DNA from: Yinghuangia sp045039925 | GTDB taxonomy: Bacteria > Actinomycetota > Actinomycetes > Streptomycetales > Streptomycetaceae | Assembly (NCBI GenBank): GCA_045039925.1 | Contig: CP108400.1 | Span: 9,176,001 to 9,240,000 of the forward strand | Direction: 5' to 3' | DNA length: 64,000 nucleotides | Part shown: positions 49,827 through 58,681 of the stretch, piece by piece | How positions within the stretch are numbered: position 1 is the stretch's first letter | Layout of the letters: each line of letters opens with the position of its first letter | Notes under the pieces: model-generated | The model's input: only the letters and a program-made list of their open reading frames with translations | Told to the model about the DNA's origin: nothing | Database searches by the model: none | Position numbers and translations under genes: made by a program

Positions 49827-52670
49827 CTACGGATAGTTCGGGGACGCGGTCATGTAGGTCACCTGGAAGCCGGAGTTCACCGGCGTTCCCGACGCCGTGA
49901 AGCAGGCGACGGTCAGGACGACGTCGTTCTTGCTGCCGTAGTCGTTGCGGAGCACGGTCGAGCAGTAGCCGCCGCCGGTCGCGGTGACGTGGGTGTAGCT
50001 GGAGAGGTAGCCGACGTCGAACCGGACGGTGTACCGGCCGGTCCCGGTCCGCGTGATGCCGACGCTGCCGGGCCGGGACATCCACGGAGCGCTGATCGTG
50101 GGCGCGGGGGCTCCCGGGGAGTCGGCGGCGGCGAGGCTTACGCCGTGCGGTACGCGCCGGTCGTCGAGCAGGCTCTGCCCGCCGGTGTGGCTGAGCACGA
50201 AGCCGGTGTCGGCCGGGGCCCCGGCGTACGTGGTGCAGGCGATCGACGCGGTGCCCCCGCCCAGCCCGGTGACCGCGCAGTGCCGTGCCGCGGAGCCGGC
50301 CGGGGTGACCTGCACGGCCGACGTCGCGAGAGGAACGACCGTGGTGTAGCTGCCCGTTCCGGTCCGGGTCACGGCTCCGGTGTTCTGCCTCGACGCCGCC
50401 CCGGGCTCCTGCCGGCCCGCGGTCGCGTCGGACGCGTGGACGTAACCGCGGGATACTCCAAGGGTGTTCGGACCGTTCTGGGTGCCCCCGAGGAACATTC
50501 CGGTGAACGGTACGTCGACCGGCGCACCAAAGCGGTCGAAGCACGCCACCTCGACGACCTCGTCGGCGCCCTGCTGCCGCCATGACACGGTCTGGCATGA
50601 CGCTCCGGTGTCGGAAAAGACGTTGGCATTGGCGTGCGCGATGCCGCCGGGCGTGCCGGTGTCCGGCAGGGTGACGACGTGCCGGCCCGTCGCGATGTGC
50701 GTGACCTGCGCCGACCTGCCCGACTGTGCGCCGAGCCGCCACGATCCGTAGGTCCAGTTGCTTTCCCCGTTGCCCGGGTGCTGGACGGACGGTCCGAGGT
50801 CGCGGGTGGTGCCGATGGGGTCGTCGGGGTGGCGCAGCTGCCAGAAGCCCCAGGTCGCGCGGATGGTGAGCGGAGGCTCGGGGGGCTCGGGGGTGGGGAC
50901 GACCCCGGGATCGCCGTCGTCGCCTCCGCCGTTGCCGTTCCCTCCACCGTCCCCGTTGCCACTTCCGTTGCCGCTTCCGCCGTCGGGTCCGCCACCAACT
51001 CCCCTGGAGTCCTGTCCTGTTGGTGCGGTTGTCGGGTTGGCGGTCCGCGGGCTGCCGTCGGGGTTCGTCCCGCCCGGCGCCTCGGACCCGGTCCCCGAGG
51101 GCCCCGTGGAGGTTCCGCCGCCGGGCGGGGGCGCGACTCCGGCCGGCCCCGACTGGGTCGGAGCGCTCCCGGTCGGCGCCGCGGTGCCGGTCGGTGCAGG
51201 TGAACTTCCCTCGTCCGAACCACTGTTCGGGGTGGCGGTCACCACGGGCCGCGGACGGTTGGGTCCGTCGGCCGCCTGCGACGAGCCGCCGGGGGCGACC
51301 GCCGCCAACGTCACCGCGGCTGCCGCCCCGAGCGCCACCATCGCACCGCCGACGCGCACCGCCACGGGGTTCTCGGCGGCGATGCGCGTCGCCGCGTTCA
51401 GCGCGGGATTGGCCCCGGGCACCCGCATGACCTGCCGCAGCATCGCGTCGCCCGTCGTCCGTGCCGCGGACGAGATCGGGCGCGCCACGCTCTGCGTCGC
51501 CAACCGGACCACGCGGCCGACCGCCGCGAACGGACCGCCTCCGGTCGATCCCGCGGAGGCCAGCGCGGCCCCGGCCTGGGCGACGCCGACCTCGGAGACC
51601 GCCGCGGCCACCGGCGGCGGCAGAGGCGGGGGCGGAGGCGCGGTGCGTACCGGAGCGGTCGGGCCGCGGCCCGACCACCAGGCCAGGACCGCGCGGCGGC
51701 GTTCGTCTTCGTCCGCGTCCTGCCGGGCGGCGACGAGGGCGATGCCCGGTCCGAGAGCCCACTGCTTCTCGCGTACGGCGTCGCGCATCACGACCGAGCA
51801 GTGCGAGCACACGGGCGCGTGCTTCTTGAGCGCGGCGTACTCCTTGCGCGTCGGGACCAGCCTGGGCCCGGCGCGGTCCTCGGCGAACATGGCGTGCAAC
51901 GGCCCCTGCGGCTCCGTGAGTTCGCGGTACCCGGGGCACGAGCGCATCGCCCGCGCGGCGGCCAGCAGGGCGACCTGCTCGAAGACCTTGGACATCCCGC
52001 GGCTCAGCTCGGTGTGCACCTTCTTGTCCGGCCAGTCCAGGTACGCCGCCAGCTCGGCGCCCTTGAACTCGCGCATCTCCGCGAGGCTGCGGTCCAAGTA
52101 GGCGCTGACGACGGTACGTTGCGCGCGCGACAGTGAGGCCGCCGCGTCGAACAGGGCGTCGAAGGCCTGCTGTTTGCCGTACGTCAGGCCCGGCTCGGGA
52201 GGCGCGGCGCCGGCGCCGACGGCGGCCACGTGTCCGGCCGGGTCCCCGACGGCCGGGGCGACGTCCTCGAGTTCCGCGTCGGTGCGCCGCTTCTTCGCCT
52301 TGAACTGCTCGATCAGGACGTAGTGCGCGATGCCCCACAGCCATTGGTCGACGCCGTCCTTGATCTCGGCGTTCCGGGCGATGCCGTCGAGAGCGCGGAC
52401 GAACACCTCGCTCACGCAGTCGTCGGCGTCGACGTCGGACGGCAGCTTCGCCCGGAACCAACGCCCGAGCCCCCGGTGGTGCTTCTCGTAGAGCGCGACA
52501 CGGGCTGCCTCGTCCCCGGCGCGCAGGCGCTGCCACTGCTCGTCGGTGGCCCCGGAGTCCTCGGTGTCTCCGGGGCCTCCGATGACCGGCGCGGGCAAGT
52601 CCGGTGCGGACCGGGCAGGTTCGGACGACATCCCGCCGTCGGGGCGGTCGTCCGGGTGGGGTTGTGTCAT
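49827..52670 (-). CDS. ECF sigma factor fused to anti-sigma-like zinc motif, TM helix and extracellular domain
   Basis: 947 residues; ATG at 52670 with GAGGAGGG 4 bp upstream. Sigma region 2 about 45-130 (ADDCVSEVFVRALDGI, WLWGIAHYVLIEQFKAKKRR), region 4 about 170-235. Next H284-A-P-V-C288-S-H-C291, the Hx3Cx2C signature of ZAS anti-sigma domains. A Pro/Ala linker leads to a TM helix about 436-458 (VAVRVGGAMVALGAAAAVTL), a Ser/Thr/Pro/Gly linker to 600, and a beta-rich extracellular part 601-947 ending with paired Cys. The layout is like the ECF52 group (sigma with zinc finger, TM and carbohydrate-binding domain); I infer a membrane-tethered sigma released or activated by an outside signal. 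Confidence 0.9.
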   Translation of the reverse strand: MTQPHPDDRPDGGMSSEPARSAPDLPAPVIGGPGDTEDSGATDEQWQRLRAGDEAARVALYEKHHRGLGRWFRAKLPSDVDADDCVSEVFVRALDGIARNAEIKDGVDQWLWGIAHYVLIEQFKAKKRRTDAELEDVAPAVGDPAGHVAAVGAGAAPPEPGLTYGKQQAFDALFDAAASLSRAQRTVVSAYLDRSLAEMREFKGAELAAYLDWPDKKVHTELSRGMSKVFEQVALLAAARAMRSCPGYRELTEPQGPLHAMFAEDRAGPRLVPTRKEYAALKKHAPVCSHCSVVMRDAVREKQWALGPGIALVAARQDADEDERRRAVLAWWSGRGPTAPVRTAPPPPPLPPPVAAAVSEVGVAQAGAALASAGSTGGGPFAAVGRVVRLATQSVARPISSAARTTGDAMLRQVMRVPGANPALNAATRIAAENPVAVRVGGAMVALGAAAAVTLAAVAPGGSSQAADGPNRPRPVVTATPNSGSDEGSSPAPTGTAAPTGSAPTQSGPAGVAPPPGGGTSTGPSGTGSEAPGGTNPDGSPRTANPTTAPTGQDSRGVGGGPDGGSGNGSGNGDGGGNGNGGGDDGDPGVVPTPEPPEPPLTIRATWGFWQLRHPDDPIGTTRDLGPSVQHPGNGESNWTYGSWRLGAQSGRSAQVTHIATGRHVVTLPDTGTPGGIAHANANVFSDTGASCQTVSWRQQGADEVVEVACFDRFGAPVDVPFTGMFLGGTQNGPNTLGVSRGYVHASDATAGRQEPGAASRQNTGAVTRTGTGSYTTVVPLATSAVQVTPAGSAARHCAVTGLGGGTASIACTTYAGAPADTGFVLSHTGGQSLLDDRRVPHGVSLAAADSPGAPAPTISAPWMSRPGSVGITRTGTGRYTVRFDVGYLSSYTHVTATGGGYCSTVLRNDYGSKNDVVLTVACFTASGTPVNSGFQVTYMTASPNYP

Positions 52671-52757
52671 CACACCCTCCTCGAAGGCGACGTGCTGGGT
52701 CACCGGAGACGTGGTGCGAGGGAGCCCGTTCTCTCCAACTCGGGTGCGCCAATTATC

Positions 52758-52786
52758 GGAAATTTCCGCGGAGAAGTTCCGCGGAA
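52758..52786. promoter_or_regulatory. Palindromic repeats in the divergent sigma/membrane-protein region
   Basis: GGAAATTTCC (52758-52767) overlaps TTCCGCGGA (52764-52772), repeated as TTCCGCGGAA at 52777-52786, 13 bp apart. It lies 88 bp from the sigma start and 140 bp from the divergent membrane-protein start; a regulator operator or recognition region is likely. Confidence 0.5.
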
Positions 52787-52926
52787 CCTGAGAGATTCGG
52801 CGGTTTGCCTCCACGTCCCCTCCGAACGGCCGCTTCCCGCGGCCTCCGCATCTGCCTCCGCGGCGTGCGGCCCGGCCCACGACCGGGCCGGCCGGCACGC
52901 CGCCGTCCCCGCAAAGGAATCGGCTC

Positions 52927-53421
52927 ATGCAAGAACACGTGGACACCCTGACCTTCGCCGGCCGAGCCGCATGGATCGTCGGCCCGATCGTGATCGTCCT
53001 GACCGCGCTGCGGGTGGCGTACCTGCGCAGCGCGGGTGTGCGTACCACCGGCACCGCGGTGGCGACCCGTCGGGAGGCGCGCACGCGGACCGTGAACGAC
53101 TCGAACGGCCGTAACCGCTGGGAGACCTACTACGTCGACGTGACCGATGTCAGCTACGCCGACCGGGCGGGCAACCGCTACCACTGCACGGTCGACGGGC
53201 GCTACGACTACGGCACGGGCGTGCCCCTGGTCTTTACGTCGCGCAGCCCGGACCGCGCCATGCACGCGTCGGCGGCGTCCTACAGCCGGGTGTTGGTCGC
53301 GATCGTCGGGTTCGCCGTGCTGGTGCTTGCCCTGGCGTACGCGCGCCAGGAAGTCGCCGACGACATCGACCGGTTCTGCTCGGGCCTGAGCGCCGACGCC
53401 CGCGCCTTCCACGACTGCTGA
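52927..53421 (+). CDS. Small membrane protein (DUF3592-like)
   Basis: 164 residues, ATG at 52927 with AAAGGAA. TM helix 1 at 12-30 (AWIVGPIVIVLTALRVAYL), a beta-rich exposed region about 38-115 with TGTAVATRREARTRTV and RYHCTVDGRYDYGTGVPLVF, and TM helix 2 at about 121-140 (RVLVAIVGFAVLVLALAYA). Pattern resembles DUF3592 proteins of unknown function. Divergent from the fused sigma factor and possibly its target or partner. Confidence 0.72.
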   Translation: MQEHVDTLTFAGRAAWIVGPIVIVLTALRVAYLRSAGVRTTGTAVATRREARTRTVNDSNGRNRWETYYVDVTDVSYADRAGNRYHCTVDGRYDYGTGVPLVFTSRSPDRAMHASAASYSRVLVAIVGFAVLVLALAYARQEVADDIDRFCSGLSADARAFHDC

Positions 53422-53504
53422 CGCGGATCAGGCCGCCGGAGCGGTGCGGCTTGACGTCGAGCAGCTCGCCGATCTGGCCCACCTTGTCGGCCGGCTGCGC
53501 GGTT

Positions 53505-54353
53505 CTAGGACGGCGGCTCTGTTGCGGCCGTCCGGGGCCCGCGGCTGTTGGGGTTCGCGTACCGGGCCGGGGTGGTGCCGACCGCGGCGCGGAAGTGCCG
53601 GGTCAGGTGCGGCTGGTCGTAGAACCCCGCCAACGGCGCCACCTCGGACGGCCGGTGCCCGGCCAGCAGCAGCCGGCGGGCGAGGTCGACGCGGCGGCTG
53701 GTGAGGTAGCGGTGCGGCGGCAGCCCGTACTCGCGGGTGAAGCACCGCACCAGGTGGGCCGGGTGGGCGCCCAGCAAGGCGGCCGCCTCGTCGAGGGACA
53801 GGCCGTCGGGGACCCGGGCGTCGAGGAGTTCGCGCAGGCGCCCGGCCAGGCGGGGGTCGCGCCGACGCGGCTCCCGGGCACCGGGCCGGTCGTCGAGGTG
53901 GGTGAGCAGCCGTTCGCGGATGAGGGCGAGCCGGCCGGCCGCTTCGAGGCCGTCCTGCGGCGCGGCGAGCACCCGGTGCAACTGGTCGATGCGGCGGCGC
54001 AGCAACGGGTCGCGCAGGCCCGGTGCGTCGACGGCACGTCCGATCAGGTGGGGGCCGAGCACGTCCTCGGTGAGGTAGACGACGCGCTTGCGGAACCCGG
54101 CCGGGCGCGCAGACCGCCCGTCGTGCGGGACATGCGGCGGAAGCAGGGTGACGGACGGGGGCAGGGCACCGTGTTCGTGGCGGTCCAGGCCGTACCGGAC
54201 CGCGCCGTCGTCGACCAGCAGCAGCGTCCACGCGTCGTGGGTGTGCGACGGATACGCGTGGTGGATGAAGTGCGCGTGGAACACCTCGGTGATGCCCGGG
54301 ACCTCGGGGCGCCACGCGGTGACGTCCTCGCGCGGCGGGTCGGTGCGGGGCAT
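53505..54353 (-). CDS. AraC-family transcriptional regulator
   Basis: 282 residues; ATG at 54353 (another five codons upstream). N-terminal cupin sensing domain with FHAHFIHHAYPSHTHDAW (His-rich); C-terminal double HTH about 165-270: LSLDEAAALLGAHPAHLVRC, FTREYGLPPHRYLTSRRVDL, LAGFYDQPHLTRHFRAAVGT. Divergent from the DUF2000 gene with 49 bp between, an arrangement seen in many actinomycetes; probably regulates it. Confidence 0.92.
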   Translation of the reverse strand: MPRTDPPREDVTAWRPEVPGITEVFHAHFIHHAYPSHTHDAWTLLLVDDGAVRYGLDRHEHGALPPSVTLLPPHVPHDGRSARPAGFRKRVVYLTEDVLGPHLIGRAVDAPGLRDPLLRRRIDQLHRVLAAPQDGLEAAGRLALIRERLLTHLDDRPGAREPRRRDPRLAGRLRELLDARVPDGLSLDEAAALLGAHPAHLVRCFTREYGLPPHRYLTSRRVDLARRLLLAGHRPSEVAPLAGFYDQPHLTRHFRAAVGTTPARYANPNSRGPRTAATEPPS

Positions 54354-54402
54354 GCCAAGAACGTACAAGACCGGCGGACGGGTCGTACGGGACGCTCACC
54401 GG

Positions 54403-54834
54403 ATGACCGACTTCGACGAGCCTGTGCGCTTCGACACCAAGATCGCAATCCTGCTGCGGGACGACCTGGCGGCCTGGCAGCGGATCAACGCGACCGCCTT
54501 TCTCGCGAGCGGCATCGCCGCCGCGGCGGGGGAACTGATCGGCGAGCCCTACGAGGACGCCGACGGCACCCCGTACCTCGCGATGTTCCGGCAGCCCACG
54601 ATGGTGTTCGAAGGCGACAAGGAGGACCTGGCCGACGCACACGCGCGCGCGGTGGGACGGGGCATGGCCGTGGCGGTGTTCACCGGCGACCTCTTCGCGA
54701 CCGGGAACGACCGCGACAACCGTGCGGCGGTGCGCGCCGTGCCGCGCGAGCACCTGGATCTGGTCGCGATCGCCGTGCACGGGCCGCGCAATGGGGTCGA
54801 CAAGGTCATGAAAGGGATGCGGAAGCACCCCTGA
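54403..54834 (+). CDS. DUF2000 family protein
   Basis: 143 residues, ATG at 54403. DUF2000 (peptidyl-tRNA-hydrolase-2-like fold) throughout: FDTKIAILLRDDLAAWQRIN, TAFLASGIAAAAGELIGEPY, FEGDKEDLADAHARAVGRGM, AVFTGDLFATGNDRDNRAAV, VAIAVHGPRNGVDKVMKGM. Function unknown; possibly a ligand-binding or hydrolase role. Divergent from the AraC regulator. Downstream, a 263-bp gap precedes the next gene and shows nothing I can name. Confidence 0.9.
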   Translation: MTDFDEPVRFDTKIAILLRDDLAAWQRINATAFLASGIAAAAGELIGEPYEDADGTPYLAMFRQPTMVFEGDKEDLADAHARAVGRGMAVAVFTGDLFATGNDRDNRAAVRAVPREHLDLVAIAVHGPRNGVDKVMKGMRKHP

Positions 54835-55097
54835 GGCGTGCCGCCCGCGCGCCGCGGCCGCCGGGTGCCGCATCCGAAGGATCCGCCGATCGAGGGCGGC
54901 ACGAACGGCACGCGGGGTCGGTGGGTAAGGTGACGTCCTGCCAGTGGCCGCCGTAGGCGGCGTGGGGGACGAGCGGCACACGGCCGGAAACGCCTGATGG
55001 TCTGTCAGTTTCCGAGGGTGCTGCGCACGCAGCGCACCGACGACGGTAAGAAGCCGACCCCCGAAGCTGCGAGCTTACGACCAACGGGAGTCCGCGA

Positions 55098-57410
55098 ATG
55101 AGCCTGTACGACACCGACGACCATCCACGCGTGGTCGTACCGGATCCGCCGGCGGAGGAGACCCCTCCTCCGCCCCGGGGCGGTCCGCAGGCGGTCGTCC
55201 TCGGTCTCGTCGCGCTGGTGCTCCTGGCGGTCTGGGGCCTCGCGGCCGTGGACGCCCCGGTGCCCGGTCTCCCGTCGGCGGCCGCGGTGGCTCTGGTCAT
55301 CGCGATGGCCGCGACCGTGGTCGGCACCTGGCACGTCGCGTGTGCCGTCGGCCTGCGGCGGGCGGTCGACACCGCGACCTTGTGGGCGCTGCTGCTGACC
55401 GCGCAGTTGTCCGGGTTGGCGCTGCTGGTCGGCGGGGTGGCGCGGCAGCTCAACTCGTGGGCGCTCTTCACCTCGGCGCTGGTCCTCGCCGTCGCCGAAG
55501 TCCTCCTGGCCAGGCGCCATTTCGACGGGACCCGGCGGGCGACCCAGGCCGCGGTGCGCCGCGGCGCCGCGGGGCTGTGGCGGCACCCCGCCGTCGTCAT
55601 CCTCGGCCTCGCCGTCGCCGTCCAGTACGTCTGGCGCGCCGCCATGGGCACGTTCCTCGGCCCCCTGGACTGGGACGGGCTCTGGTACCACATCACCGGT
55701 GCCGACATCTGGCTGCAGAACGGCAACGTCGGCCACACGGCCGACGTCATCTGGGCCGACGTCTACCCGCAGGGCCAGGAACTGCTGATCGCGTGGAGCG
55801 GCGCGTTCCTCGGGACGACGCGCTACTCCTGGACCTCCAACATCCCCTACCTCCTGCTCGCCCTCACCGTGGTGGCCGCGCTGGCGCGGAGCGCCGGAGC
55901 GAACCGCAACTACTCGGTGCTGGCCGCGTTCGGCTTCCTCGCCGTGCCCGTGGTCTTCCTCCAGGCGTCCACGAGCTACGTCGACGTCGCCGCCACCGCC
56001 ACGGCGCTGGCCGCGTTCCAGTTCGCCGTCGCCTCGCGCGCCGCGGCCCTCGGCGCCGCCGAGCGGGGCGAGTCGGCGCGCCGCGAGCTGTACCGGCACT
56101 ACGCGATCATCGGCATCGCGCTGGGCCTGGCGATCGGCGTGAAGTCGTCCAACCTGCTGGTGGCCGCACTCGTCGTCGCGGTCATGGCGGTTCAGACGTG
56201 GCGCGTCGCGCGCCCGAGTGCCGGCGGCCCCGCGGCCGGGAACCAGGTGCGTGCACTGCTGCGCCGGGGCGTGGCCACGCTGCGGCTGGGCGTGCCGGGG
56301 ATGCTGGTGCTCGGCATACCGACCATGCTGCTCGGGTCGTACTGGTACCTGCGCACCTGGATCCGGTACGGGAACCCCTTCCACCCGTTCACGATGCTCG
56401 GGTTCCACGGCGACGGCACGGTCCGGGAGCTCATAGTCGAGCCCAACACCCCCAAGGCGTGGCTCGACGAAGGATGGGTCCAGCAGACCAAGGAGTCCTG
56501 GCTGGCGGACCGCAGCCGGCACCCCTACTCGTACGACATCACGCCCGGCGGCTTCGGCCAGCAGTGGCTCTACATCCTCGTTCCGGCGATGGTGCTGGGC
56601 ATCCTGCTGTTCCTGGTCCGGCGCCGCTTCGACATGGTGTACGGGCTGGTCCTGCCGGTCGCGGTGTGCGCGGTCGCGTCGCCCGCGCCCTGGTCGGTGC
56701 GCTACGTGCTGCCCGTGCCCGCGGTGGCCTGCGTGTGCCTGGCGGCGGTCCTCAGCTTCGTCGCGGGACGTTCGGCCAAGGCCACGGCTTCGGCCGCGGC
56801 CGAAGCCCCGGACGGGAACGCCGGGAACGCCGCGAACGCTGCCGGGAAGAAAGCCAGGAACATCGCGTACGGCCGCCAGGCCGTCGCCGCGGTACTCGCC
56901 CTGGTGTTCGTCGCCACGACGGTCCGCACGATGTGGTGGGCGACCTCGCCGACGCACATCTTCACCGGACCGGGGCGCGACTGGCACATGGCGAGCGTCA
57001 GCGAACTCGCCGACCTGATGGACGACCCGCGCCGGGACAAGAAGCTCGCCAACACGCACGGCTACCTCCCGATCCGGCAGAACGTCCCCGACGGCTCCAC
57101 CGTCGCGTTCACCACGGACTGCGGGTCGATGTTCCTGCACCTGGTGATCGGCGACGAGGGCAAGCGGAAGATCGACGAGATAGGTTCGCCCGCCGACGCC
57201 GCGGATCTCGCCGACCGGCTCGCCAAGTCGGGCGCGCGTTTCGTGATCCTCTCCGAGTTCGGCGAGAAGGGGGACATCATCCGGCAGGTCCGGAACGATC
57301 CCAAGCGCTACCGCGAGGTCGTGGGCGGTGCCGCCCTCCCCGCGTGCTACCTGCCGGGCCGGCCGCCCGGCGCGAACCTGTTCGAGGTGCTCGGCACCCC
57401 GGTGAAGTAG
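55098..57410 (+). CDS. GT39/ArnT-like polytopic membrane glycosyltransferase
   Basis: 770 residues, ATG at 55098 with GGGAG. A Pro-rich cytoplasmic start (1-30), then about eleven TM helices to residue 600, and a C-terminal extracytoplasmic globular domain (about 630-770). The first large loop has PLDWDGLWYHITGADIWLQN, with acidic residues placed like the catalytic Asp of GT-C fold enzymes, and DVYPQGQELLIAW. GT-C enzymes use polyprenyl-phosphate sugars outside the membrane. The glycan or protein acceptor is unknown; no sugar-nucleotide genes adjoin. Confidence 0.78.
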   Translation: MSLYDTDDHPRVVVPDPPAEETPPPPRGGPQAVVLGLVALVLLAVWGLAAVDAPVPGLPSAAAVALVIAMAATVVGTWHVACAVGLRRAVDTATLWALLLTAQLSGLALLVGGVARQLNSWALFTSALVLAVAEVLLARRHFDGTRRATQAAVRRGAAGLWRHPAVVILGLAVAVQYVWRAAMGTFLGPLDWDGLWYHITGADIWLQNGNVGHTADVIWADVYPQGQELLIAWSGAFLGTTRYSWTSNIPYLLLALTVVAALARSAGANRNYSVLAAFGFLAVPVVFLQASTSYVDVAATATALAAFQFAVASRAAALGAAERGESARRELYRHYAIIGIALGLAIGVKSSNLLVAALVVAVMAVQTWRVARPSAGGPAAGNQVRALLRRGVATLRLGVPGMLVLGIPTMLLGSYWYLRTWIRYGNPFHPFTMLGFHGDGTVRELIVEPNTPKAWLDEGWVQQTKESWLADRSRHPYSYDITPGGFGQQWLYILVPAMVLGILLFLVRRRFDMVYGLVLPVAVCAVASPAPWSVRYVLPVPAVACVCLAAVLSFVAGRSAKATASAAAEAPDGNAGNAANAAGKKARNIAYGRQAVAAVLALVFVATTVRTMWWATSPTHIFTGPGRDWHMASVSELADLMDDPRRDKKLANTHGYLPIRQNVPDGSTVAFTTDCGSMFLHLVIGDEGKRKIDEIGSPADAADLADRLAKSGARFVILSEFGEKGDIIRQVRNDPKRYREVVGGAALPACYLPGRPPGANLFEVLGTPVK

Positions 57411-57565
57411 CGCCGGGCGCACGGTCTGTCGTTTGGCCCGGGCTCCGGGGGTAGTACTGCTGGGTGGTCCGCAACGGGGGCTGCGGCTCGCGGACCGCCT
57501 CGGCAAGTACGCCCGCGACAAGGCTCCGTACCGTCCGATCGGCCGACTTCGAGGGGGAAGAACCC

Positions 57566-58468
57566 ATGGCATGTCCGTACTGCGGCGGCGAGGGAACGCA
57601 CGCGGCAGGGTGCCCGGGCGCCGGGCAGCAGCACCCGGGCGAGCCGTACCCGGGGCAGCAACACCAGGGACAGCAGTACCAGGGTCAGCAGTACCAGGGC
57701 CAGCAGCCGTACCCCGGCCAACAGCCTTACCCCGGGCAGCAGTACGGCCAGCCCTACCCGGCCGCGCCGCCGCCGCCCGGCGACTGGGGCATGCCGGGGC
57801 CGATCCGCCGGGTCAGCTCGATGGTCACCGCGCTCAACATCCTCATAGGCATCACGATCGCCGGTGCCGTGCTGTCCGTGTTCGCGTACGTGCAGCGCGC
57901 ATTGCTGGTCGGCGACGTGCTGGACGGCGAGCTGAAGACCAACGACGAGGCCGACGACGCCGACGCGTTCGTGGGTGCGACCGGGATCAGCATGCTGGTC
58001 TTCCTGGCGGCCGGCATCGTGTTCATGATCTGGCTGCACCGCGCCCGCAAGAACGTCGAGGCGTTCGGGCCGCCGCCGCACGGCAGGCTCGGCGCCGGCT
58101 GGGCGATCGGCGGATGGTTCGTCCCGATCGCGAACCTCGTGCTGCCCAAGATCGTCGTCGACGACGTCTGGCGCGGCTCCGAGACGACCGGCTCACCGGC
58201 CGCGCAGCGGTCGGGCAAGACGCTGATCCTCGGGTGGTGGCTCACCTTCGCGCTCTCCGAAGTGCTGTTCTTCGTCGGTACGTTCACCCGCGGCAACGAC
58301 GGCAGCGAGGACGGCATGCCGAAGCTGACCAAGGCCGAGGACCTGGAGAAGTGGCAGACGGCGGACTGGCTCCTGGCCGCCGGGTACGGCGTGCTCGTCG
58401 TGGCCGGCGTCCTCGCGATCATGGTCGTCAAGCGCATCAGCGCCGCCCAGGCGGCACGCGGCGCCTGA
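57566..58468 (+). CDS. DUF4328 membrane protein with Gln/Tyr repeat head
   Basis: 300 residues; ATG at 57566 follows GGGGGAAG. Cys motif CPYCGGEGTHAAGC at 3-16, then a disordered GQQYQGQ/GQQPYPGQ repeat (about 20-60), TM helices around 85-105 and 145-165, and the DUF4328 core RKNVEAFGPPPHGRLGAGWA followed by WFVPIANLVLPKIVVDDVWR, with two later TM segments. Found next to sigma-factor and protein-kinase genes in actinomycetes; role unknown. 94 bp before the 30-residue peptide gene. Confidence 0.82.
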   Translation: MACPYCGGEGTHAAGCPGAGQQHPGEPYPGQQHQGQQYQGQQYQGQQPYPGQQPYPGQQYGQPYPAAPPPPGDWGMPGPIRRVSSMVTALNILIGITIAGAVLSVFAYVQRALLVGDVLDGELKTNDEADDADAFVGATGISMLVFLAAGIVFMIWLHRARKNVEAFGPPPHGRLGAGWAIGGWFVPIANLVLPKIVVDDVWRGSETTGSPAAQRSGKTLILGWWLTFALSEVLFFVGTFTRGNDGSEDGMPKLTKAEDLEKWQTADWLLAAGYGVLVVAGVLAIMVVKRISAAQAARGA

Positions 58469-58562
58469 GCTCTTTCGGCCCGGCGGTGAATCCTTTTCGG
58501 CCCCCGCCCCCTCTTGTGTCCGTACCGGCCGAACGGGTCGGCGGAAGCGAGAGGAAACACCC

Positions 58563-58655
58563 ATGGTTGTCACTGGCCTCATAGTGATCGGAGCACTGCT
58601 GGTGAGCGCCTGCATTTGGCACCTGATGCGGCGCCGCTGCAAGAGCCGCAGCTGA
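58563..58655 (+). CDS. 30-residue single-span membrane peptide
   Basis: ATG at 58563 preceded by GAGAGGAAA. The product is a single hydrophobic helix (TGLIVIGALLVSACIWHLMR) with a basic tail RRRCKSRS. It sits 26 bp before the ECF sigma gene start, so it may be cotranscribed with it. Small peptides of this kind can act as membrane anchors or leader controls. Real or not depends on translation; its ribosome site is good. Confidence 0.5.
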   Translation: MVVTGLIVIGALLVSACIWHLMRRRCKSRS

Positions 58656-58681
58656 CCAGGGCCTCTCCGGACGTACGCAGA

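Noticed and set aside
49312..52752. 1146-codon minus-strand frame
   Set aside because: Runs in another frame through the fused sigma factor and TPR genes, whose real frames carry the motifs and codon bias.
53428..53504. Short coding-biased stretch between the membrane protein and AraC genes
   Set aside because: Both strands read plausibly (QPADKVGQIGELLDVKPHRS or VRLDVEQLADLAHLVGRLRG), so a remnant cannot be distinguished from chance.
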